Source: Faeciplasma sp045660445 | GTDB taxonomy: Bacteria; Bacillota; Clostridia; Oscillospirales; Ruminococcaceae | Direction: 5' to 3' | NCBI GenBank assembly: GCA_045660445.1 | Contig: JAZRDR010000007.1 | Span: 1 to 55,722, forward strand | DNA: 55,722 nt | Shown: piece by piece, positions 48,706 to 55,722 of the stretch | How the letters are laid out: each line of letters begins with the position of its first letter | Position numbering within the stretch: position 1 is the first letter of the stretch | Position numbers and translations under genes: made by a program | The notes under the pieces: model-generated | Databases searched by the model: none | The model's input: only the letters and a program-made list of their open reading frames with translations | What the model was told of the DNA's origin: nothing

Positions 48706-49877
48706 TACTTAGCTGTGCGTTTAAGGATTTGAGCAAAAATTATCATTATTATCGGGAAGATAATCGCGGCTAGCAAACCTGCCTTCAGATTATCGTTAAA
48801 TGCACCCGCAACAAAACCAACAAGTGTGGGACCGGATGAACAGCCGAGATCACCCGCAAGCGCCAAGAATGCGAACATTGTAGTCGCGCCTTTGGGACAC
48901 TTTTCTGCAGCAATACTGAAAACGCCCGGCCAGAGAAGACCGACAGAAAAGCCGCAAATTCCACAACCGATAAGTGATAGTATCGGCAGCGGTGAAAATA
49001 CAATAACAAGATATGCAAAAACGCACAAGCAGCAGCTTAAAGTTACAGCTTTTATAAGATCGAGCTTTTCGCCGAATTTGGCATACAACACTCGGCAAGT
49101 ACCCATCAATACAGCGAAAAAGCAAGGGCCTGCTAAGTCACCGACTGCCTTTGATACTCCCAACGCACTTTCAGTGAAGGCTGATGCCCACTGTGTCATT
49201 GCAAGCTCGGAGGCACCGGCACACAGCATTAAAACCGCAAAGATCCAGAATATCTTTGTTTTGAAAAGTTCACGAATAGACATTGGCTGGGTTTCATCAG
49301 CAAGGCTGTTGATTGGAACGAAACAGAAAAATACCGTATTAAATATCGGCACTAATGCCCAGATTATTGCAAGAATTGCCCAGCTTTGCTTGCCGAACCC
49401 TCCCAAAAATAGAGTTGAAAGCAAGACGACGGCAACGCTTCCCCAACAATAGAAGGAATGAAGAAGGCTCATAGCGCTTGCTTTGTTATCAAAAGGACAA
49501 GCTTCTACAATGGGGCTGATGAGGACTTCGATGATACCCCCTCCGATTGCATAAAGGATAACGGAGATGACAAGGCCTGTGTAGTGTTGGATAAGCATGG
49601 GCAGAACTGCCATTCCGATAAGGCCGAAAGCACAGCAGACATGCGCGGTGATTATGCTTGTGCGATAACCTATCTTATCGACAAACTTGGCAGAAACAAA
49701 GTCTACAAATAGCTGGGTTACGAAATTAAGAGTTATTAAAAGCGTTATCTTTTCAAGAGGGATGTTAAAGCTGTCTTGGAAAGTGAGAAAAAGAAGCGGA
49801 GCAAAGTTGTTGATTATCGCTTGAGTTATATAGCCCAAATAGCAGGCATAAACCGTGTGGTTATAAGTAAGTTTCAT
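48705..49877 (-). CDS. MFS transporter
   Basis: This 390-residue protein has 12 predicted helices. The N-terminal half has the MFS motif A-like loop FVDKIGYRTSIITAH (~residues 60-75) and a conserved start NNFAPLLFLTFQDSF. The second half begins after a short loop (SLADETQPMSIRELFKTK). The gut-clostridial family it resembles is annotated as sugar MFS, but the substrate is not evident. It is convergent with the GH130 gene, so it might carry mannan oligosaccharides or mannose. Confidence 0.88.
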   Translation of the reverse strand: MKLTYNHTVYACYLGYITQAIINNFAPLLFLTFQDSFNIPLEKITLLITLNFVTQLFVDFVSAKFVDKIGYRTSIITAHVCCAFGLIGMAVLPMLIQHYTGLVISVILYAIGGGIIEVLISPIVEACPFDNKASAMSLLHSFYCWGSVAVVLLSTLFLGGFGKQSWAILAIIWALVPIFNTVFFCFVPINSLADETQPMSIRELFKTKIFWIFAVLMLCAGASELAMTQWASAFTESALGVSKAVGDLAGPCFFAVLMGTCRVLYAKFGEKLDLIKAVTLSCCLCVFAYLVIVFSPLPILSLIGCGICGFSVGLLWPGVFSIAAEKCPKGATTMFAFLALAGDLGCSSGPTLVGFVAGAFNDNLKAGLLAAIIFPIIMIIFAQILKRTAK

Positions 49878-50140
49878 GATGTCACCTTATAATTAAAATA
49901 TCGCATTGCTTCTATAATACAAAAATCCCAAGCTATTAGCAAGGGATTTTATAAAAAAGCTATTTATAAATTTATTCTGTTTTTAGTTCCATCCGTCAAA
50001 CGAAAATGCTATAGTATGAATATCATTTGTCACAATCTTTAAATACACTTCTAAAAATATATATGATTGAAGTAGACATATCAATGTAATTTATCTATAA
50101 TACGCAAGGTTAGAATAATTATATATTTTTCGTTAAAAGT
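49878..50140. other. Gap without genes upstream of the MFS gene
   Basis: It holds only an AAAATCCC/GGGATTTT hairpin at about 49921-49951 with GCTATTAGC in the loop, which on the minus strand would lie in the MFS leader. No open reading frame with a ribosome binding site is visible. Confidence 0.5.
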
Positions 50141-50142
50141 GC

Positions 50143-50171
50143 TTGACAATTATGAACCTTTGTGATAATAT
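50143..50171 (+). promoter_or_regulatory. Promoter of tRNA-Arg
   Basis: Perfect TTGACA (50143-50148), a 17-base spacer and TAATAT (50166-50171). Confidence 0.6.
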
Positions 50172-50186
50172 AATTTCTCGTGGAAT

Positions 50187-50263
50187 GCGCTCGTAGCTCA
50201 GCTGGATAGAGTGACTGGCTACGAACCAGTAGGTCAGGGGTTCGAGTCCCTTCGGGCGCGCCA
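50187..50263 (+). tRNA. tRNA-Arg(ACG)
   Basis: A 77-base cloverleaf with acceptor GCGCTCG/CGGGCGC, anticodon loop CTACGAA (ACG, read as ICG after deamination), normal T-loop GTTCGAGTC and encoded CCA. Confidence 0.95.
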
Positions 50264-50265
50264 AA

Positions 50266-50297
50266 GAACGATCTTCGCAAGAAGATCGTTTTTTTAT
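50266..50297 (+). terminator. Terminator of tRNA-Arg
   Basis: AACGATCTT and AAGATCGTT with a CGCAAG loop and seven T. Confidence 0.9.
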
Positions 50298-50335
50298 TGC
50301 CATAATCAGCGCAAATATTCTCCACACGTTTTCTA

Positions 50336-50364
50336 TTGCAAAAGCCCTTAATGTTTGCTATAAT
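50336..50364 (+). promoter_or_regulatory. Promoter of lon-engB
   Basis: TTGCAA (50336-50341), a 17-base spacer and TATAAT (50359-50364). No CIRCE or CtsR heat-shock operator is visible around it. Confidence 0.65.
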
Positions 50365-50429
50365 GGTTTCTACCGACGATTGATTACAAACATTTATAAT
50401 ATATCGCAAAAACAAGGATGGTACATAGA

Positions 50430-52844
50430 ATGGATATTATTGAAACAGGCAACAAAATGAATGAGTCTTTGACTTTGCCATGTGTTGCAACAAGAGATAT
50501 AATCGTTCACCCGAAAATGGCGGTGAGATTTGACGTTTCGAGAGCGAGATCTTTGGCGTCTTTAAAAATGGCTCTTGATACGGACAGACTTGTATTTTTG
50601 ACTGCACAAAAAGACGTTAACATTTCCGATCCCGGAATTAACGACGTTTACAAGATAGGTACGGTTTGCGAGATCAAGCAGATCGTTAAGGGAAATGACG
50701 GTATATCAAGAGTTAGGGTTGACGGACTTTATAGAGCTAAGCTCGTTTCCTTCTCGAAAGAAGGCATTGGCATTATAGCTACTGTTAAGCCGATGAAGAA
50801 TTTCTCTCGCGATAAGGCGATGGTTGATGAGATCAACGCAATGACAAGGGTTATCAAAAATGCGTTTGAGGCATACTCGCAGGTCGTTCCAAGAATGCCC
50901 GAGGAACTTAAAAATGCGGTTATGAACGCAAAAAGCCCGTTGGAGCTTTATGAGGCTATTGCATTTAACGTTAATATGACTGCTGAGGACAAGCAGCAGG
51001 TTTTGGAAACCTCGACCCTTAGCGACAAGCTTGCTGTGCTTTTAGCAGTGCTTACAAAGGAAACTCACATTCTTTCTATCGAGAAGGACATTCATTCGAA
51101 GGTTAGCGAGGTTATCGAGCGCAGTCAGCGCGAGTATTACCTTAGAGAAGAAATGCGTGTGATTAAGCACGAATTGGGCGATGATGACGGCGACGACGAG
51201 GCTTATAAATATCTTGAAAAGATTGCAAAGCTGAATTTGGACGAGAAAATCGTTGAGAAGCTTGTTGAAGAAGCTAATAGACTTCAGAAGATGCCCTCGG
51301 GCTCGCAGGAAGCAGCAGTTGTAAGAGGATATTTGGACACCGTTTTGGCTTTGCCTTGGCACGAAAAGACTGTTGATAATACAAATATTGCGAAAGTTTC
51401 TGCTCAGCTTGACAAGGATCACTTTGGAATGCAGAAGGTTAAGGACCGCATTTTAGAGCTTTTGTCTGTAAGAGCGTTGACTCCCGACGTTAAGGGGCAG
51501 ATAATCTGCTTGGTTGGCCCTCCCGGTGTTGGTAAAACCTCTATCGGACGCTCTATCGCCGAAGCTTTGGGCAGAAAATACGTAAGAGTTTCTTTGGGTG
51601 GCGTTAGAGATGAATCTGATATAAGAGGTCACAGAAAAACTTATATCGGATCGATGCCCGGCAGAATTATGAACGCTATGAAGCAGGCAGGCACAAAGAA
51701 TCCTCTTATCCTTTTGGATGAAATCGATAAAATGTCGAACGACTTTAAGGGCGATCCTTCAAGCGCGATGCTTGAGGTTTTGGATAGCGAGCAGAACAAG
51801 GAATTCAGAGATCATTTCTTAGAGGTTCCTTTTGACCTTTCAGACGTTTTGTTTGTTACAACAGCTAATGATCTAAGCACTGTTTCCCCTCCCCTTTTGG
51901 ACAGAATGGACGTTATTGAGCTTCCCAGCTATACAAGAGAGGAAAAGTTTGAGATCGCTAAGCGTCACTTAATTCCCAAGCAGTTAAAGAAAAACGGACT
52001 TAACGGAAATATGTTCAGAATTTCTGATGCAGGTCTTTATGAGATAATTGATCACTATACAAAGGAAGCCGGCGTTAGAACTTTGGAGAGAACTATCGCC
52101 TCGCTTTGCAGAAAGGCTGCGAAGGACATCGTATCAAAGAATGCATCAAGAGTTACGATCACCCCCGAAACCGCAGAAAAGTATTTGGGCGTTAGAAAGT
52201 TCACCGATGATCTGAAGTCTGATAAGCCTTGCGTTGGTGAGGTTAACGGACTTGCTTGGACATCGGTTGGCGGAACGCTTATGCCTTTGGAAGTTATATC
52301 GCTTGACGGTAAGGGTGCTATTGAACTGACAGGATCCTTGGGCGACGTTATGAAGGAAAGTGCAAAGATCGCAGTCAGCTATGCAAGAAGCGTTGCACAG
52401 AAATTCGGAATCGATACTGATTTCCACACAAAGAAGGATATTCACATTCATGCGCCCGAAGGTGCTGTTCCGAAGGACGGACCCTCGGCAGGTGTTACGA
52501 TGGCAACAGCCATTATTTCTGAGCTTTCGGGAATTCCCGTGAGAGCAGACGTTGCTATGACCGGTGAGATCACTTTAAGAGGCAAGGTTTTGGCTATCGG
52601 CGGACTTAGAGAAAAGACGATGGCAGCTTATAAAGCGGGAATCAAAACAGTTATTATCCCTGCGGCAAACAAGCCTGATCTTGAAGAGGTTGACAAAAAG
52701 GTTAAGGACTCTATTGAGTTCGTGTTTGCCGAAACTATCGACGATGTTTTGAACGTGGCTCTTTTCAATGAAACAAAACCCTCGAAAAAGATACCGACAG
52801 AACTTATGAACAAATCGACAACAAAGATTGGAGCAAGATGTTAA
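50430..52844 (+). CDS. lon: ATP-dependent Lon protease
   Basis: I start at ATG 50430 (MDIIETGNKMNES), since AAGGA lies too close to the ATG at 50418. The 804-residue protein has the N-terminal Lon substrate-binding domain (LTLPCVATRDIIVHPKMAVRFDV), an AAA+ module with Walker A GPPGVGKTS and Walker B LLDEIDK, and the protease domain with catalytic Ser in DGPSAGVTMATA and Lys in KTMAAYKAGIK. It degrades misfolded and regulatory proteins. engB follows at once. Confidence 0.96.
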   Translation: MDIIETGNKMNESLTLPCVATRDIIVHPKMAVRFDVSRARSLASLKMALDTDRLVFLTAQKDVNISDPGINDVYKIGTVCEIKQIVKGNDGISRVRVDGLYRAKLVSFSKEGIGIIATVKPMKNFSRDKAMVDEINAMTRVIKNAFEAYSQVVPRMPEELKNAVMNAKSPLELYEAIAFNVNMTAEDKQQVLETSTLSDKLAVLLAVLTKETHILSIEKDIHSKVSEVIERSQREYYLREEMRVIKHELGDDDGDDEAYKYLEKIAKLNLDEKIVEKLVEEANRLQKMPSGSQEAAVVRGYLDTVLALPWHEKTVDNTNIAKVSAQLDKDHFGMQKVKDRILELLSVRALTPDVKGQIICLVGPPGVGKTSIGRSIAEALGRKYVRVSLGGVRDESDIRGHRKTYIGSMPGRIMNAMKQAGTKNPLILLDEIDKMSNDFKGDPSSAMLEVLDSEQNKEFRDHFLEVPFDLSDVLFVTTANDLSTVSPPLLDRMDVIELPSYTREEKFEIAKRHLIPKQLKKNGLNGNMFRISDAGLYEIIDHYTKEAGVRTLERTIASLCRKAAKDIVSKNASRVTITPETAEKYLGVRKFTDDLKSDKPCVGEVNGLAWTSVGGTLMPLEVISLDGKGAIELTGSLGDVMKESAKIAVSYARSVAQKFGIDTDFHTKKDIHIHAPEGAVPKDGPSAGVTMATAIISELSGIPVRADVAMTGEITLRGKVLAIGGLREKTMAAYKAGIKTVIIPAANKPDLEEVDKKVKDSIEFVFAETIDDVLNVALFNETKPSKKIPTELMNKSTTKIGARC

Positions 52845-53441
52845 ATGAACTTCTCTAAGGCCGAATTTAAAGCGGCATATGGCAGCTTTTCGCAGATTCC
52901 AAAGCCTGAAAGACTTGAAATTGCGTTTGCAGGACGATCGAACGTGGGAAAATCCTCGCTTATAAATAAGCTTTTTAACAGAAAGAACTTGGCACGCGTG
53001 AGTTCGGTTCCCGGAAAGACTGCAACCATAAACTTTTACGGTTTGGAAAACATTTATTTTGTTGACCTGCCCGGTTATGGATATGCTAAAGTTGCAAAAT
53101 CCGAGAAGGAGCGTTGGAGCGGACTTATCGGTGGATATTTGGGAGATACTGATAGAGATCTTGTACTTGTTCTGTCGCTTATTGATATGCGACACTCTCC
53201 GACAAAGGACGACTTGCAGATGATCGAATTTTTGGTTGCAAACGAATTGCCTTTTGTTGTTGTGCTTACAAAATCGGATAAGCTTAACAAGACCGAGCGC
53301 ACAAACCGTTTGGAAGCTCTTAAGACCGAGCTCCCCTATTACGACGATATAACTATTATTCCTTTCTCGGCTGTTACAGGTGAAGGCGTTGAGGATATCA
53401 GAGAGATCATCGAAGACGTTGCAAGCGAAGAAGACATGTAA
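52845..53441 (+). CDS. engB: Ribosome biogenesis GTPase EngB (YsxC/YihA)
   Basis: This 198-residue GTPase assists assembly of the large ribosomal subunit. G-motifs: G1 GRSNVGKSSLIN, G3 DLPGYGYA, G4 LTKSDK and G5 FSAVTGEG. The ATG follows the lon stop with no gap, a pairing also known in Bacillus (lonA-ysxC). Confidence 0.96.
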   Translation: MNFSKAEFKAAYGSFSQIPKPERLEIAFAGRSNVGKSSLINKLFNRKNLARVSSVPGKTATINFYGLENIYFVDLPGYGYAKVAKSEKERWSGLIGGYLGDTDRDLVLVLSLIDMRHSPTKDDLQMIEFLVANELPFVVVLTKSDKLNKTERTNRLEALKTELPYYDDITIIPFSAVTGEGVEDIREIIEDVASEEDM

Positions 53442-53478
53442 ATGTTAAAAAACAGCAATGTTATTTGAGCATAATTCA

Positions 53479-53520
53479 CAAAGCGTTAATGTATTAGGTC
53501 ATTAACGCTTTACTTTTTTA
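53479..53520 (+). terminator. Terminator of lon-engB
   Basis: AAAGCGTTAATG and CATTAACGCTTT enclose an eight-base loop, followed by ACTTTTTT. Confidence 0.9.
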
Positions 53521-53583
53521 AAGTATTGTGGTAAGATGTATTTTGTATAAAAACGCTATATTTATTTTGGAGGAACTTTTGAT

Positions 53584-53886
53584 ATGAACTCAAGAATTAA
53601 AGACAAGTATCTTGACGATTTATTTGAAGCAATTCTTCTTTTAGAGACTGAAGAGGAATGCTATAACTTTTTCGAGGACCTTTGCACTGTATTAGAGCTT
53701 AGATCGCTTTCACAGAGATATCAGGTTGCAAAGATGCTTAACGAACGCAACGTTTATAGCGATATCGTTGCTGAAACAGGAGCTTCGACTGCTACTATCA
53801 GCCGTGTTAACCGCTCTATCAACTATGGCTCGGACGGCTATGCAGTTGTTTTCGAAAGACTTAAGAAAAAGCACGAAAACGACTGA
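53584..53886 (+). CDS. YerC/YecD-family TrpR-like DNA-binding protein
   Basis: This 100-residue protein is all-helical: a dimerising N-terminus (KDKYLDDLFEAILLL), then the helix-turn-helix LRSLSQRYQVAKMLNERNVYSDIVAETGASTATISRVNR seen as its core ETGASTATISRVNR. It is related to the Trp repressor, but the ligand and targets are not established for this group. It overlaps the methyltransferase by one base. Confidence 0.9.
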   Translation: MNSRIKDKYLDDLFEAILLLETEEECYNFFEDLCTVLELRSLSQRYQVAKMLNERNVYSDIVAETGASTATISRVNRSINYGSDGYAVVFERLKKKHEND

Positions 53887-54632
53887 TGAGTTACGGCATT
53901 TTTGCTTCATATTATGACCTGCTAACGGGTAATGTTGATTATTTGGCATATGCTAAGCGTATAGACGAGCTTGTCGCAAAACATAACGGTAAACGCGGCA
54001 AGCTTGTTGATTTGGCATGCGGAACTGCTTCTTTAAGCTTTGAGCTTGAGAAGCTGGGATACTCGGTTACAGGATGTGACCTTTCGTGCGATATGCTTTC
54101 ATATGCAGCGCAGAAAAAGTATTCATCAGGGTCGAAAATAAATCTTATCCAGCAGGATATAGCAGACCTATCTTTACCCGGTAAGGCTGATGTTTTTGTG
54201 TGTTCGCTTGATGCTTTGAATCATTTGGAATGCCTTATATTTGTTGAAATGACTTTTGCACGCGTTGCGAAATATATGAAAAAAGACAGCTTGTTTATTT
54301 TTGATATGAACACTGTTTATAAGCACAAGCACGTTTTGGCAGACAATGCCTTTGTTTTTGACACCGACGAAGTGTTTGTTTGTTGGCAGAACGAATATAA
54401 CGACATGGAAAGAAGTGTTTTGATCACGCTTGATTTCTTTGTTGTTGAAGATGACGGAAGCCACACAAGATATTCGGAAAGCTTTAAAGAAATGGCATAT
54501 AGCGTGGATGAAATTAAAAAAGCGCTTGATAATGCCGGGTTGGAAATTAAAGAGATGTTTGATGATCTGTCAAACGACCTCCCCAAAGAAGAAACAGAGA
54601 GAATTTTGTTTGTTTGCGGATTAAAAGAGTAA
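53886..54632 (+). CDS. Class I SAM-dependent methyltransferase
   Basis: This 248-residue protein binds S-adenosylmethionine through LVDLACGTASLSFELEK (motif I, ~residues 37-53), TGCDLSCDML (motif II) and QQDIADLSL. The start MSYGIFASYYDLLTGNVDY is common in small clostridial methyltransferases of unknown substrate. It starts on the last base of the yerC stop and is followed 14 bases later by hslO. Confidence 0.9.
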   Translation: MSYGIFASYYDLLTGNVDYLAYAKRIDELVAKHNGKRGKLVDLACGTASLSFELEKLGYSVTGCDLSCDMLSYAAQKKYSSGSKINLIQQDIADLSLPGKADVFVCSLDALNHLECLIFVEMTFARVAKYMKKDSLFIFDMNTVYKHKHVLADNAFVFDTDEVFVCWQNEYNDMERSVLITLDFFVVEDDGSHTRYSESFKEMAYSVDEIKKALDNAGLEIKEMFDDLSNDLPKEETERILFVCGLKE

Positions 54633-54646
54633 GAAGGTTCATATAA

Positions 54647-55516
54647 ATGGGTAGAATAGTTAGAACAATAAGCAAGGATGCGGCAGTTGTTTGCAGCGCA
54701 ATCGACGGCACCGACATCGTTGCGGAAATTGAAAAAATTCACGGAACAAGCGCTGTTGTTACGGCAGCTTTGGGCAGACTTGCTCTTGGAACTTCCCTCA
54801 TCGGATTCGGACTTAAGTCGAAGGATGATACGGTTACCGTCAGAATCAACGGCGGCGGACCTATTGGCAATTTGGTTGCGGTTTCTGACAGCTTTGGAAA
54901 CGTGAAAGCATATTGCGACGAGGCTGTTGTTGAGATTCCTTTGAAGCCTAACGGAAAGCTTGACGTAAGCGGTGCCGTGGGCGTTAACGGAACAATAAGC
55001 GTTATTAAGGATTTGGGACTTAAAGAGCCTTATGTCGGTCAGACAGAGCTTGTAAGCGGTGAGATCGCGGAGGATATTACAAACTATTTAGCTATCAGCG
55101 AGCAAGTACCTACTGTTTGCGCATTGGGAGTTTTGGTAAACCCCGACTTAACAGTTAAGCAGGCAGGCGGATTTATTATCCAGCTTCTTCCCTTTGCAAG
55201 TGACGAGTGCATTGACGTTATCGAAAACAATATTTCATCGATGTCGAGCGTTACAAACCTCTTGGAAATGGGATACACAGCAGAGCAGATTGCAATGCGC
55301 GCTTTAGAAGGCTTGGAGCCGAACGTTTTAGACGATTTCGATGTTAAGTATAAGTGCGGTTGCAGCCGTGAGAAGACCGAAAAGATAATTATTTCTCTTG
55401 GCGAAAGAGACATCAGAGATCTTGCCGAGGATGACGTGACGGAGGTTAAGTGTCACTTCTGTGGCGAAGTTTACAAATTCACAAGCGAAGAAATTTTGAA
55501 CTTGATCAAAAAGTAA
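54647..55516 (+). CDS. hslO: Redox-regulated holdase chaperone Hsp33
   Basis: This 289-residue chaperone is activated by oxidation and protects unfolding proteins. The N-terminal domain begins GRIVRTISKDAAVVCSAID. The C-terminal zinc switch has the CxC in KYKCGCSREK and the CxxC in VKCHFCGEVYKF, complete and with normal spacing. The sequence HGTSAVVTAALGRLALGTSLIGF is typical. It is the last gene of the cluster before the tRNA genes. Confidence 0.95.
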   Translation: MGRIVRTISKDAAVVCSAIDGTDIVAEIEKIHGTSAVVTAALGRLALGTSLIGFGLKSKDDTVTVRINGGGPIGNLVAVSDSFGNVKAYCDEAVVEIPLKPNGKLDVSGAVGVNGTISVIKDLGLKEPYVGQTELVSGEIAEDITNYLAISEQVPTVCALGVLVNPDLTVKQAGGFIIQLLPFASDECIDVIENNISSMSSVTNLLEMGYTAEQIAMRALEGLEPNVLDDFDVKYKCGCSREKTEKIIISLGERDIRDLAEDDVTEVKCHFCGEVYKFTSEEILNLIKK

Positions 55517-55532
55517 AATTTCAAAAAAGGTA

Positions 55533-55561
55533 TTGACAAATGCCTTACGATTGAGTATAAT
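55533..55561 (+). promoter_or_regulatory. Promoter of the tRNA-Val/tRNA-Asp cluster
   Basis: TTGACA (55533-55538), a 17-base spacer and TATAAT (55556-55561), both perfect. Confidence 0.8.
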
Positions 55562-55593
55562 AATCAAAGTCGCCTGATAAAGGCGACATTGAT

Positions 55594-55669
55594 GGGAGCA
55601 TAGCTCAGCTGGGAGAGCACCTGCCTTACAAGCAGGGGGTCATAGGTTCGAGCCCTATTGTTCCCACCA
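55594..55669 (+). tRNA. tRNA-Val(TAC)
   Basis: A 76-base cloverleaf: acceptor GGGAGCA/TGTTCCC, anticodon loop CTTACAA (TAC), T-loop GTTCGAGCC, discriminator A and encoded CCA. Confidence 0.95.
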
Positions 55670-55674
55670 TTTTT

Positions 55675-55722
55675 GGCCCGGTAGTTCAGTTGGTTAGAAC
55701 GCTAGCCTGTCACGCTAGAGGT
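55675..55722 (+). tRNA. tRNA-Asp(GTC), 3' end outside window
   Basis: The 5' part of a tRNA (GGCCCGG acceptor, D-arm, GCTAG/CTAGC anticodon stem) has loop CTGTCAC, giving anticodon GTC. The window ends in the variable loop. It is five bases after tRNA-Val in the same transcript. Confidence 0.9.

Overview
The window looks like chromosome from a low-to-moderate GC, spore-forming member of the Clostridia, probably a gut or rumen Ruminococcaceae/Oscillospiraceae-type bacterium. The evidence is a complete Spo0A with a perfect 0A box upstream, strong AGGAGG ribosome binding sites, TTGACA/TATAAT promoters, a clostridial-type agr system, and polysaccharide genes typical of anaerobic fibre degraders (GH8 exo-oligoxylanase type, GH130 phosphorylase, a Cthe_2159-like carbohydrate-binding protein, CotH). 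Species cannot be named from sequence alone.

Layout. Positions 1-9500 are an AT-rich accessory island. It starts inside an rhs gene and holds two Rhs C-terminal toxin/immunity cassettes that share the same core segment (1-2573). Next comes a lysis-type cassette of coiled-coil membrane protein, holin and amidase, with an AspT/YidE-like permease joined to it by a one-base overlap (2748-5263). Then follow an XRE regulator and a complete agr quorum-sensing locus in the order A-C-B-D, including a 43-residue AgrD too short for ordinary ORF calling. The island ends in a decayed tyrosine integrase tail and a tandem 11-bp repeat (about 9309-9500). My main hypothesis is that this is a mobile, quorum-regulated antagonism module in which large Rhs toxins may be released by the holin/amidase.

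Positions 9561-23107 are mostly minus-strand housekeeping operons: a NifU-like/GGGtGRT pair of unknown function; a secreted acidic protein and an acetyltransferase; tRNA-Ala; a polar amino-acid ABC transporter; a purine-nucleoside (BMP family) ABC transporter next to xpt, which has a structured leader; a small surface protein; and galE.

Positions 23246-31888 hold a histidine phosphatase, spo0A, the SOS-type uvrB-uvrA operon, and an SDR/RluA/TSCPD operon. Positions 32106-38797 hold cell-surface and carbohydrate genes (CotH lipoprotein, DUF1292-GH8 operon, Cthe_2159-like protein, serine hydrolase). Positions 38871-42283 hold a candidate structured RNA, rnhA, and a nifS-nifU-mnmA operon that fits sulfur delivery to tRNA. 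Positions 42398-45620 hold an OmpR-type two-component system with a 33-residue membrane protein overlapping its end, CiaR-like repeats at its promoter, and a candidate ~78-nt small RNA. Positions 45920-55722 hold tRNA-Ser, a lipoprotein, GH130, an MFS transporter, tRNA-Arg, lon-engB, a yerC/methyltransferase/hslO cluster, tRNA-Val and a partial tRNA-Asp.

Five GC-rich, multi-hairpin intergenic elements (12932, 35553, 38933, 42344, 48642) recur through the backbone, and at least two share a GCGAGC...GCGAGC tandem G.A arrangement.
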